A stretch of DNA of 52,099 bases from the NCBI GenBank assembly GCA_028824715.1, contig JAPPCV010000093.1, positions 1 through 52,099 on the forward strand. The letters are read 5' to 3'. Positions 17,722 to 26,077 of the stretch are shown here, one piece after another (the first letter of the stretch is position 1; each line of letters begins with the position of its first letter). Origin of the DNA: Boseongicola sp. Its GTDB lineage: Bacteria; Pseudomonadota; Alphaproteobacteria; Rhodobacterales; Rhodobacteraceae. The translations under genes and the position numbers were made by a program. The notes beneath the pieces are model-generated. The model worked only from the letters and a program-made list of their open reading frames with translations. It was not told the origin of the DNA and made no database searches.

Positions 17722-18517
17722 CGCTGCCGAGACCGCAACGGGCGCCACGGAGGACACGGCGTTCGAAATTGCTGTCTCCACGCGGAACATCTCAAAGAAC
17801 TTCGGCGAGGTGGAAGCGTTGAACGACCTTTCGCTCGAGTTTCCGCTCGGCCAGTTGACATCGCTCCTTGGCCCTTCGGGCTGTGGCAAGACCACGCTCC
17901 TCAAGATCATCGCGGGCCTGCTGGAGCCCACGTCCGGGGAGGTCGAGGTAAACGGCCAAAAGGTCACCGGACCGGGCCCGGACCGGGCGTTCGTGTTTCA
18001 GGACTTCGCCCTGCTGCCCTGGGCCAGCGTCATTCGCAACGTGGCCTTCGGGCTGGAACTGCGCGGCGTGGCGCGCTCCGAACGCGAAGCGGTCGCCGAA
18101 GACTACATCAGGCAGGTCGGCCTGTCCGGCTTCGAGAATGCCTATCCTCACGAACTTTCCGGCGGCATGCGCCAGAGGGTCGGGCTGGCGCGCGCCCTTG
18201 CGGTCGACGCCGAGGTCCTGCTGATGGACGAACCGTTCTCGGCAGTCGACGAGCAGACCCGGCGAAAGTTCCAGGAGGACCTGCTCGGTCTCGTGCAGGA
18301 CCAGAAAAAGACCTTCATCTTCGTGACCCATTCGATCGAGGAAGCGGTCTATGTCTCGGACCAGGTCGCAATTCTTCTGCCGAGACCGAGCCGCGTCTCC
18401 GAAATCATCCGTCCCTCCAGCTTCCGCGGGAAGGGAGTCGACAACATCCGCCGCGACCCCGAGTATCTCGACATCGTGGACGAGATCTGGACCTCGCTGC
18501 GCCGCTATGTGGAATGA
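17702..18517 (+). CDS. ABC transporter ATP-binding protein (SsuB/TauB type)
   Basis: The protein has Walker A LLGPSGCGKTTLLKI (about 55-69), Q-loop FVFQDFALLPW, signature LSGGMRQRVGLARAL (about 155-169), Walker B VLLMDEPFSAVD and the switch His in FVTHSIEEAV. The TTG at 17702 has AAGGGG seven bases upstream, better placed than for the in-frame ATG at 17708, so a TTG start is likely. It drives the transporter formed with the two flanking permeases. Confidence 0.88.
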   Translation: MAMPQTSAAETATGATEDTAFEIAVSTRNISKNFGEVEALNDLSLEFPLGQLTSLLGPSGCGKTTLLKIIAGLLEPTSGEVEVNGQKVTGPGPDRAFVFQDFALLPWASVIRNVAFGLELRGVARSEREAVAEDYIRQVGLSGFENAYPHELSGGMRQRVGLARALAVDAEVLLMDEPFSAVDEQTRRKFQEDLLGLVQDQKKTFIFVTHSIEEAVYVSDQVAILLPRPSRVSEIIRPSSFRGKGVDNIRRDPEYLDIVDEIWTSLRRYVE

Positions 18518-18520
18518 CCG

Positions 18521-19273
18521 ATGACTCTCTTGGGATACCGCTTGCCGGGCATGTCTTCGCTGATCATCTGGGGTCTTCTGTGGGAAGCTGTCGGCCAGTC
18601 CGGGCTGACCTTCTTCATCCCGCCGCTTTCGGAAGTCGTCGCGACCCTCTTCAGCGTCATTGGCACGGATGCCTTCCAGAAGGCCCTCGCCGAAACCGCC
18701 TATGCGTTTTGCGTGGGCGTTCTGTCCGCCATCTGCATCGGAATCCCGACGGGGATCCTGATGGGCAAGAACCGCCTGGTGGACGAATTGCTGCTGCCGT
18801 GGGTGAACGTGTTCCTGAGCGCGCCGCTGACGGCGCTTGTGCCGGTTCTCATGGTCCTGTTCGGCTTCGGCATGAGGGCCATCATCATCACGACAACGCT
18901 GTTTGCCATCTGGATCATCATACTCAACGCCCGGGCGGGCGTGAAGCAGATCAACCGGTCGCTGGTGGACATGGCGCGGAGCTTCGGCGCCACCCCGATG
19001 GACGCGTTCTTCAAGGTGTACCTGTGGGCCGCCCTTCCGGAGATTCTCGGCGGCATACGAATTGGCATCATTCGCGCCGTCAAGGGAGTCATTATCGGGC
19101 AGCTCCTGATTTCCATCGTCGGTTTCGGCGCGCTGTTCGAACTCTACGCGGCGAATTTCCTGATGGGGCATTTCTGGGCCGTCCTGATCGTCCTGTTTGC
19201 GCTCGCATTCACGATTTCGGAGATACTGGCCTATCTTGAGCGCAAGGTGTCATACTACGCCGCCAAACGGTGA
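18521..19273 (+). CDS. ABC transporter permease (SsuC/TauC type)
   Basis: The 250-residue membrane protein has about six hydrophobic segments and the coupling loop INRSLVDMARSFGATPMDAFFKV. It is the second permease of the operon and starts 3 bases after the ATPase stop. Its sequence differs clearly from that of the first permease (for example GIPTGILMGKNRLVDE). Confidence 0.86.
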   Translation: MTLLGYRLPGMSSLIIWGLLWEAVGQSGLTFFIPPLSEVVATLFSVIGTDAFQKALAETAYAFCVGVLSAICIGIPTGILMGKNRLVDELLLPWVNVFLSAPLTALVPVLMVLFGFGMRAIIITTTLFAIWIIILNARAGVKQINRSLVDMARSFGATPMDAFFKVYLWAALPEILGGIRIGIIRAVKGVIIGQLLISIVGFGALFELYAANFLMGHFWAVLIVLFALAFTISEILAYLERKVSYYAAKR

Positions 19274-19615
19274 TCCCTACGTCAGTGACGCTCCCTGAAC
19301 GTCACCGACCTGAAGATTCAGCGGATCAATTGCGGATTCCGGCGGATTCAGCCTGTCGCTTGCATGGCGCCATCCGGAACCGGATCGACCTTGCCGGGTT
19401 CGCGACAGATTTCGGTCCGCGAGCCCGGGGCGGCGCGCCACGCCTGGATGTTCGCCGCCGCGCTGGCTGCAACCGCCTCCCCCGCGGCCGGTCCTGTTCC
19501 GGCCAGGACCAGAGGGCCGTCCTGCCCTGCAACACCAAGGCCTTCGAGGGGCATTCGGCGGCGTGCCGTCGCCGGCGGCGCCGGTCAACTTGCATCCGGT
19601 CCTGCCTTCACGCAA
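19274..19615. other. Convergent intergenic stretch with a short hairpin
   Basis: GTGACG (19285-19290) pairs with CGTCAC (19300-19305) 12 bases after the permease stop and could help end transcription, though no T run follows. The remaining bases hold small open frames on both strands with no recognised domain. Confidence 0.35.
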
Positions 19616-20245
19616 TCAGCCGCCGACCTTGCGATCGGGGTCCGGATTCTCCTGCTTCCGGGCACAGATGAGCAAGGCGGCGCCAAGCAGTTTCCGGGAC
19701 TCGTCGAAGACTGCAGGACGTTCGCCGCGCCAACGGTCGTAGAGCCGGTGCGGCGATGGGGAACCTTCCTCGGCCGCTTCGAGCGCCTGTCCCGCTTCCG
19801 TGACGAAGTTGGCGATTCGCGCCCGCATGTTGGATTCGTAGGTTTCCCTGTGCCGGGTTTCCATCCTCAGATGGAAGAGCGAACTGCGCACGCGCGGCCG
19901 GAATTCGAGCCCGTCTAGCACCCCGGGCACTTCAGCCCAAAGCCTGCGCGCACGCGCGTAGTGCCTGGAAGCAAGGCGGATCTGGCCTGCCTCCCTGGCG
20001 ATGAACCCGATGTTGGCGATGCTTGTCGCAATGCGCGGGTCGCCGCGGCGGAAGAATAGACGCGCCAGACACCATGCAAAGAGGAATCGCCTTCGCGCGA
20101 GCGAAGCGTCGCCACTCGCCCATGCGGCATTGCCGCGTTCCTGCCAACGCTCCCACAGGATGTCCGAGCGCCGCCAGCCTGCGGCCAGCGCCGCCTGCCA
20201 TTCGGCGCTGCCAGTCTCAGATTCCGAGGTACGCCGCGCGAACAT
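19616..20245 (-). CDS. Hypothetical helical, repeat-like protein at the end of the liv operon
   Basis: The 209-residue protein is rich in Ala, Arg and aromatic residues. The middle reads like tetratricopeptide helices (ERGNAAWASGDASLARRRFL, FAWCLARLFFRRGDPRIAT, then GQIRLASRHYARARRLWAEV), but I see no clear repeat consensus. There is no signal peptide or membrane segment. The ATG at 20245 lies inside livF, giving a 29-base overlap in another frame, so the protein is probably made with the Liv transporter. The function is unknown; a helper or regulator of uptake is only a guess. Confidence 0.6.
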   Translation of the reverse strand: MFARRTSESETGSAEWQAALAAGWRRSDILWERWQERGNAAWASGDASLARRRFLFAWCLARLFFRRGDPRIATSIANIGFIAREAGQIRLASRHYARARRLWAEVPGVLDGLEFRPRVRSSLFHLRMETRHRETYESNMRARIANFVTEAGQALEAAEEGSPSPHRLYDRWRGERPAVFDESRKLLGAALLICARKQENPDPDRKVGG

Positions 20246-20924
20246 GTTCGTTGTCGTGCAGTTCGTCTGCCGGGCCTTCGAGCGCCAGTGACCCTGTCTC
20301 GAGGACGTATGCGTAATCCGCGAGCTCGAGTGCCAGTTCCGCATTCTGTTCGACGAGAATGACCGGAACGCCCTGGGCGTTGACTTCGCCTATTATCTTC
20401 GCGATCTCCTCGACGATCTTCGGAGCGAGACCCATGGAAGGTTCGTCCATCAAGAGGAGTTTCGGTTTCGCCATGAGGGCGCGGCCGATCACCAGCATCT
20501 GCTGTTCGCCGCCGGACATGGTCTTGGCCAGCTGAGTTCGACGTTCGAGAAGCAGCGGAAACCGGTCGTAGACCTCCTCAAGGTCCCGTTCGACCGTGTC
20601 CCTTTCCCGGCGAAGGAAGGCTCCGGTCCGGAGGTTCTCCTCGACGGTCAGGTCCGGGAAAATGCGTCGTCCCTCCGGCACGTGGGCGATGCCCCGGGCA
20701 ACGACCTGGTCGGGTGCCAGGTGGTCAATCCGTTCTCCGGCGAAATGGATCTCTCCTTCCTGGAGCCTTGTCAGGCCCGAGATCGCCCGCAGGGTCGTCG
20801 TCTTCCCCGCGCCGTTGCTTCCGATGATGGTGACAATCTGGCCGTCCGGAACCTTGAGCGAGATGTCGCGGATCGCCGATACCTTGCCGTAGGTGACAGC
20901 GACGGCTCTTAGCTCAAGCAACAT
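20217..20924 (-). CDS. livF: Branched-chain-amino-acid-type ABC transporter ATPase LivF
   Basis: The 235-residue ATPase starts MLLELRAV at 20924, inside the end of livG (11-base overlap). It has Walker A IIGSNGAGKTTTLRA, the LivF-type VPEGRRIFPDLTVEENL, signature MSGGEQQMLVIGRAL, Walker B LLLMDEPSMGLAP and switch VEQNAELAL. It powers the HAAT-family uptake complex with LivG, LivM and LivH. Longer upstream readings in the same frame lie wholly within livG and are rejected. Confidence 0.92.
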   Translation of the reverse strand: MLLELRAVAVTYGKVSAIRDISLKVPDGQIVTIIGSNGAGKTTTLRAISGLTRLQEGEIHFAGERIDHLAPDQVVARGIAHVPEGRRIFPDLTVEENLRTGAFLRRERDTVERDLEEVYDRFPLLLERRTQLAKTMSGGEQQMLVIGRALMAKPKLLLMDEPSMGLAPKIVEEIAKIIGEVNAQGVPVILVEQNAELALELADYAYVLETGSLALEGPADELHDNEHVRAAYLGI

Positions 20925-21684
20925 GTCGCGCGCCCCCGAGATAGGCCTCGATGACATCCGGGTGGTGACGGATTTCCTGCGGGTTGCCTTCGGCAAGAAG
21001 CCGTCCGAAACTCATGCAAGTGATCCGGTCACAAAGCCCCATGATCGCGTGCATGTCGTGCTCGACGAGGAGAATCGTGACCCCGGTGTCCCTGAGCTTG
21101 ACCATCAGTTCCATCATCCGGCGGGTCTCTTCCGGGTTCATTCCCGTGAAGGGTTCATCGAGAAGCACCACGTCGGGGCGCGCGGCCAGTGCAACCGCCA
21201 TGCCAAGCGCTCTCTGATGGCCGTGGGGAAGATCGCCAGCCAACTCGTCTGCCAGCCCGGCGAGGCCGAAGAAATCAAGCGCTTCCTCGGCACGGGCCCG
21301 GGCGGCACGGCGGTTCGCCTTGTCCACCCCCGCCATCGCGGCGAAGATGTTCGGCGGGAAACTCATGTGGGTGCCGATCAGCACGTTCTCCAGGACCGTG
21401 AGCTCGGCAAACAGCGTCGAGTGCTGAAAGGTTCGAACGACACCGCGCCGGGCGACTTCGTACATCCTGAGCCCGGAAATCGTTTCGCCGCGCAGCCGGA
21501 CCTCGCCGCCGGTTGGCTTGTAGAAACCAGACACGACGTTGAAAGTGGTCGTCTTGCCCGCGCCGTTCGGGCCGATCAACCCGTGAATCGCGCCACGCTC
21601 GACCTTGAACGAAAGGCGGTCGATCGCCGTCAGCCCGCCGAAGCGCATGGTCAGGTCATCGATCTCGAGAACGGGCGGGGACAT
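20914..21684 (-). CDS. livG: Branched-chain-amino-acid-type ABC transporter ATPase LivG
   Basis: The 256-residue ATPase has Walker A LIGPNGAGKTTTFNVVSG (about 36-53), the LivG-specific VRTFQHSTLFAELTVLENVL, signature LPHGHQRALGMAVALA (a His-Gly variant of LSxGxQ), Walker B VVLLDEPFTGMNPEE, and switch LVEHDMHAIMG. LivG-type C-terminal residues follow (GNPQEIRHHPDVIEAYLG). It starts 8 bases after livM. Confidence 0.92.
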   Translation of the reverse strand: MSPPVLEIDDLTMRFGGLTAIDRLSFKVERGAIHGLIGPNGAGKTTTFNVVSGFYKPTGGEVRLRGETISGLRMYEVARRGVVRTFQHSTLFAELTVLENVLIGTHMSFPPNIFAAMAGVDKANRRAARARAEEALDFFGLAGLADELAGDLPHGHQRALGMAVALAARPDVVLLDEPFTGMNPEETRRMMELMVKLRDTGVTILLVEHDMHAIMGLCDRITCMSFGRLLAEGNPQEIRHHPDVIEAYLGGARHVA

Positions 21685-21692
21685 CTATCGCG

Positions 21693-22691
21693 CTACTCCA
21701 TGGCCTTGGTTTCGCCAGCCTTGTTCTTCCTCGCATTTCGCCCGGAAAACGCGCCCCGGACGAGGCTCTCGAGACCCTTGGGCATGAACAGCACCGAAAG
21801 GATCAGGATGAGCCCGTATATGAGCGGCCGCATCTGCTCGAATCCCGCCTCGCGCAGCACGATCTCGTTGAGAACGGTGAGAACCACGCAGCCGAGGATC
21901 GGTCCGTAGAAGGTTGCGGTTCCGCCGACGATCGTCCAGGTCAACACGAACACCATCTGCTCCACGTCGAAGCTGTTTGGGTTGATGGTGCCGATGTAGT
22001 GAGCCAGGAGCGCGCCCGACAGCCCTGCGAATCCCGAGGCGAGAACAAAGGCGAGCGTGCGGTAGGCCCGTACGTTGACGCCGGACGCCTCCGCGAGCCT
22101 GTCCTGCCAGTGGACCGCGTGAAAGGTGAGTCCGACGGGTGAACGCTCGATCCTCCACATGACCCAGAGCGACACCCCGACCACGGCCAGGGCAAAGTAG
22201 TAGTAGCTGACTGGTTCGAAGAAATCGAAGGCATAGATGCCGATGTCGAAATCCGGCATCGGGTCGATCTTCTTCAGGCCCTTGGGACCGCCGAACGGGT
22301 CCCGGAACCGCTTCCAGAGCAGCCGTATGATCTCGCCGGCGGCGAAGCTCCCGATCAGGAAGTAGAAGCCCTTCATGCGGAACAGCGGAAAGCTGAGGGC
22401 GAGCGCGATCATCGCTGCCGTGACGGCCCCGAGGAGCATCGCGACCGGCACGTAGATGCCCAGGCGCTTGGAAAGGAGCGCGGAGGCATAGGCGCCGACT
22501 CCCATGATCACCACGTGGCCGAGCGACCACTCGCCCGTAAGGGTAAGGAGCCTGTAGGATGCGACGAGCAGGACGTTGATGGTCAGGAATACCAGGATTT
22601 CCTGCTGCGAGAAGCTCAGCGCATGGGGCAGCGCCAGCAGGATTGCCCCGAACCCGAAAAGTGCCGCGAACTTGGCCACAGGACTATGCAC
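21693..22691 (-). CDS. livM: Branched-chain-amino-acid-type ABC transporter permease LivM
   Basis: The 332-residue membrane protein has LivM landmarks GEWSLGHVVIMGVGAYASALL, FRMKGFYFLIGSFAAGEIIR, and the loop GVNVRAYRTLAFVLASGFAGLSGALLAH. The start is GTG at 22691, inside the livH stop region (8-base overlap). The basic C-terminal tail (SGRNARKNKAGETKAME) is longer than the membrane core needs. Confidence 0.9.
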   Translation of the reverse strand: MHSPVAKFAALFGFGAILLALPHALSFSQQEILVFLTINVLLVASYRLLTLTGEWSLGHVVIMGVGAYASALLSKRLGIYVPVAMLLGAVTAAMIALALSFPLFRMKGFYFLIGSFAAGEIIRLLWKRFRDPFGGPKGLKKIDPMPDFDIGIYAFDFFEPVSYYYFALAVVGVSLWVMWRIERSPVGLTFHAVHWQDRLAEASGVNVRAYRTLAFVLASGFAGLSGALLAHYIGTINPNSFDVEQMVFVLTWTIVGGTATFYGPILGCVVLTVLNEIVLREAGFEQMRPLIYGLILILSVLFMPKGLESLVRGAFSGRNARKNKAGETKAME

Positions 22692-23553
22692 GATCCGTTG
22701 ACCCGAACAGCCCGGTAGGCTTGACGATCAGCACGATGAGCAACAGCAGCAGGCCGACGATGTCCGCGATGACCCCGTCAAAGAACGTGGTGACGAAGGT
22801 GTGGACGAAGGCATAGGCGACGGCCACGATGACGGCGCCCTCAAGCGATCCGATGCCACCGACGATGATCACGATGAAGGCTGTGACGATCACGGAGTGT
22901 CCCATGTGGGGGTTGACCGAAATCAGGGGCGCCGTCAGGGCACCTGCAACGCCTGCGAGCGCCGCACCGATGAACATCGCGATTCGCGCGGTCTGGTTGA
23001 TCGAGATGCCCTGGAGGGCCGCTGCCTCCGGGTCCTGGGCGCTGGCGCGAAGCGCCCAGCCGAAGCGTGTCTTCTTGAGGAATGCCCAGAGGCCTGCGAG
23101 CAAGACCACGGCGGCGAGGATCACGGCCAGCCTGAACACGGGAAGCCTGACCCTTTCGGTGATGACGATGACTTCCTGGGTCACGGGCGGCACGTGCTCC
23201 ATGCGCACGCCGAATCCCATGGACACCAGCGCCTGCAGGATCATGAGGAATCCGATCGAGGCAACGAGTCCGCCAAGCGGGTTGTCGCGGAGCGGTCTGA
23301 AGAACGCCCGTTCCATGCCGAGGCCCACGGTGCCGACGAATGCCATCCCGACCGCCACCGCGACCAGGTACGGCAGGTTCCAGTCCGCATAGACCGCGAC
23401 GATCGCATATGCGCCCAGCATGAAGAGTTCGCCATGGGCGAAGTTGATCACCCCCATGACACCAAAAATGAGGACGAGGCCAACGGCCACGAGCGCAGTG
23501 TAGCTGGCGGCGTAGAGGGCGTTCAGCCCGGTCTGCGCGAGAAGTTCAACCAT
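22684..23553 (-). CDS. livH: Branched-chain-amino-acid-type ABC transporter permease LivH
   Basis: The 289-residue membrane protein begins with the LivH signature GLNALYAASYTALVAVGL, then GVINFAHGELFMLGAY (about 35-50), RASAQDPEAAALQGI in the coupling loop, and the C-terminal VVGGIGSLEG-like IIVGGIGSLEGAVI. It is the first membrane gene of the operon, 98 bases after the binding protein. Confidence 0.91.
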   Translation of the reverse strand: MVELLAQTGLNALYAASYTALVAVGLVLIFGVMGVINFAHGELFMLGAYAIVAVYADWNLPYLVAVAVGMAFVGTVGLGMERAFFRPLRDNPLGGLVASIGFLMILQALVSMGFGVRMEHVPPVTQEVIVITERVRLPVFRLAVILAAVVLLAGLWAFLKKTRFGWALRASAQDPEAAALQGISINQTARIAMFIGAALAGVAGALTAPLISVNPHMGHSVIVTAFIVIIVGGIGSLEGAVIVAVAYAFVHTFVTTFFDGVIADIVGLLLLLIVLIVKPTGLFGSTDRA

Positions 23554-23651
23554 CGTCCTGCTGCAGGTTCAGTCCGGAGTTTCGGGCGGAGCGCAGGGAG
23601 AAACGCACCGCCCTAGGGGATATCGCAGAATGATGTCGCGCGAAATCCGCC

Positions 23652-24959
23652 TTAAGTGCGCTGGTCCCACATCTGCCCGTAGGCGGACATGTGCTTCTTC
23701 AGCAGTTCACCGTGCTTTGCGTACCACTCGGGAATCGAGCGGAACTCCTTGATCGTGGCCTTGCCGCCCTCGATGACGACAATTGGCCAGTTGCCGACGA
23801 GGGCGTTGTCGATCCCGAACAGATCCTTGCCCCACCAGTCCGCTTCGCCGAAGGCGTGGAGACCGGTGCCTCCCTCCTTCATCGCTGCGAGGACCGCGTC
23901 CGGTTCGGCCGAACCAGCCTTCTCCGCACCTGCCTTCCAGAGGTCCATGATCGAGGCGTACTCCCAGCTCACCGCTCCCCACTGGTCGGCACCGTAGCGA
24001 GACGCGTACGCCGCATAGAACTCGTTCGGCATCTGGAAGTTGATGCTCTCGTCATTCAGCGCCGGATCGTCGAAATCCGGGAACTGGAAGACAAAGCCTT
24101 CCATGAACTCCTCGGAAGTCTTGGCAACGATCTGCTGGTAGAAGTCCGCAGTGCAAGAGATCACCTGTCCCCCGTAGCCCTGCTGGAAGAGCTGTTCACA
24201 GATCGGGTGCACGTAGTCCGCGTAGCAAGTGTCGAGGCACACGATGTCCGGATTGCCGGATATCAACCGCGTCACCACCGGTGCGAAATCCGTGGTCGCC
24301 GGGTCGAAGAGCAGGGGGTCGTCCTGCATCTCGATGCCCGCAGCCTCGAACGCAGCCAGATATGTCGCGACCGAGGGCAGTCCGAGGGCGTCGTCCTGGG
24401 CGCACATGACCGCCGTCTTCAGTTCCGGCATGTTGTCCGCCAGCCACTCGACGCCGGTTACGTTGTAGATCGGGTGCACCTCGCACGGCGCGATCAGTGT
24501 CGTCGTGTCAGGCGAGAGATCCGATGGCAGCAGGGTCGAGAACAGCATGCCGGTCCTGTCGGCCACGGGTTGCGCACCGGGCCAGGTGTCACCACCGAGC
24601 ATCATGATGAACTTGACCCCGTCCTCGCGGATCAGCTTGGTCGCGCCGGTCCGTGCCTTGGCCGGATCGTACTCGTTGTCGTAAGCCACGAACTCGACCG
24701 CGTGGGCCTCGCCTCCGATGTTGATGCCTCCGGCCGCGTTTATCCATTCTCCCCAGATCAGGCATCCGTCGAGCCCGGGCTTGCCCCAGGCCGCCACCGG
24801 GCCGGTCAGGGGAGCGAGAAACCCGATCTTGACCACCTTGTCTTGCGCAAACGCCTTTCTCGGCAGAATCGCCGCCGCCGCCGCGGACCCCGCTACAGCT
24901 GCACCTGAACCCAGCAGGCTGCGACGGGTGAGAACGTTCTTGAACATCTTGGCAACCAT
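23652..24959 (-). CDS. Liv/amide-type ABC transporter substrate-binding protein
   Basis: The 435-residue type I periplasmic binding protein carries a Tat-like signal (LTRRSLLGSGAAVAGSAAAAA, cleavage near AFAQ at about residue 38). The mature part opens VVKIGFLAPLTGPVAAWG and holds DNEYDPAKARTGATKLI, as in Peripla_BP_6 proteins. GGAGGA precedes the ATG. It is much longer than LivK (about 370), closer to urea/short-chain amide or aromatic binding proteins of this family, so leucine is not a safe ligand call. Confidence 0.88.
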   Translation of the reverse strand: MVAKMFKNVLTRRSLLGSGAAVAGSAAAAAILPRKAFAQDKVVKIGFLAPLTGPVAAWGKPGLDGCLIWGEWINAAGGINIGGEAHAVEFVAYDNEYDPAKARTGATKLIREDGVKFIMMLGGDTWPGAQPVADRTGMLFSTLLPSDLSPDTTTLIAPCEVHPIYNVTGVEWLADNMPELKTAVMCAQDDALGLPSVATYLAAFEAAGIEMQDDPLLFDPATTDFAPVVTRLISGNPDIVCLDTCYADYVHPICEQLFQQGYGGQVISCTADFYQQIVAKTSEEFMEGFVFQFPDFDDPALNDESINFQMPNEFYAAYASRYGADQWGAVSWEYASIMDLWKAGAEKAGSAEPDAVLAAMKEGGTGLHAFGEADWWGKDLFGIDNALVGNWPIVVIEGGKATIKEFRSIPEWYAKHGELLKKHMSAYGQMWDQRT

Positions 24960-25436
24960 CTTGTTTCCTCCTAGTTGATTGACTTGTCAGCCGTGTCGGT
25001 TTCGTGCCTGGCGAGAACCGTCATGTCATCGTCGCCTGCTCAACCACATCTATACCAAATCATTCTTTCCGGATGACTTCCTTCTCAGTTTAGACGAAAA
25101 TTGCGCCAATTCCAAGCAAACTTAGCACAAGTTGCTGGAAAAGGTCCAATTTCGGATCAGAATTGGTCAAATGGCTCGCTCCAGTGATTGTGACACCACA
25201 AGATGTTGTGTCGGCGGCAGGTCGCCATGCTCTCCGGCTGCCGCCCTGCAGCAAGGCCATGGCCGCGGAAAATCGCTCGGATCCAGAGGCCTGGATGCGA
25301 TTCCTCGGTGCAGGAACGGAGTCCGGGGCGTCCGGGGTCCGCGATTCAGGCGGAGCCTTCGACGAAGTCGCGGTACGGTGCCGGCTCGGATCCGAAGCCG
25401 AGGCTCAAGAGGCTGTCAACGAAAATCGCGCCGCGT
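24960..25436. promoter_or_regulatory. Upstream region of the liv operon with an imperfect inverted repeat
   Basis: The stretch is more AT-rich than its surroundings. GGTCCAATT (25143-25151) and AATTGGTCA (25161-25169) form an imperfect inverted repeat about 185 bases upstream of the binding-protein ATG, resembling the CCAAT/ATTGG motifs at other regulated genes in this window. No gene was recognised. Confidence 0.4.
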
Positions 25437-26039
25437 TCAGCCCCAACACGCGAAGGAATCGTTCATCGGGCGGTGGAACGCGACTTGATCGATGCACTCG
25501 GCCGTCGCGGTCGAACCGACGAGATCGATGAACGGGAAAGTCCGCCCTTCCTCGCGCAGCCAGTGATGCTGGCCGGTGAGGGATTTGACGAGCACGCCAC
25601 GCCCCGGCACACGGTCGATTCGCACGTTGGCGCCTACCGCGACATTGGCGGCGAACGAAGCGCCCACGGCAATCAGGAGACTCGGCTCCCGCCAGCCCCG
25701 CCCTGCACTCTCCACACCCATGTCCAGCAGGCTCGATTGGATCACGAGCGCGAAGACCGCGAGACAGATGACAGACCACGGAATGACATTGAACAGGAAC
25801 GGGGCACGGCCAAGCCGGTTTCGCGCCGCCGCGTGCCGCGAACGCTGTTCGAAGCCGGTGACGGGCAGGCTGATCAGAAACCCGTCATGCCATGAATCGC
25901 TGCCGGCCCAGGGTGGAGAATCCCGTTTGCGCCGTGTGTGGCGATCCGGAACGCGGCACCACCGATCATCGAGCGCCCGAAAGCGATCGCGAGAATCCGA
26001 AGCGTGTTCCGGCCCCTCGCGGTCAGTTGCATCCGGCAT
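25437..26039 (-). CDS. Possible small membrane protein, unrecognised
   Basis: The frame gives 200 residues from an ATG at 26039, but the first 75 or so look non-coding (Arg/Asp-rich, no structure). From about 25815 down it becomes plausible: IPWSVICLAVFALVIQSSLL and PSLLIAVGASFAANVAVGAN are two membrane-type segments, followed by a soluble tail ending FHRPMNDSFACWG. It may be the remains of a longer membrane protein. It is alone between the liv operon and the carotenoid-oxygenase pair. No family was recognised, and it may not be a real gene. Confidence 0.3.
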   Translation of the reverse strand: MPDATDREGPEHASDSRDRFRALDDRWCRVPDRHTRRKRDSPPWAGSDSWHDGFLISLPVTGFEQRSRHAAARNRLGRAPFLFNVIPWSVICLAVFALVIQSSLLDMGVESAGRGWREPSLLIAVGASFAANVAVGANVRIDRVPGRGVLVKSLTGQHHWLREEGRTFPFIDLVGSTATAECIDQVAFHRPMNDSFACWG

Positions 26040-26077
26040 CGGTCCCCGATCTGTCGCGCTGCCCGCGCATGAACGCC

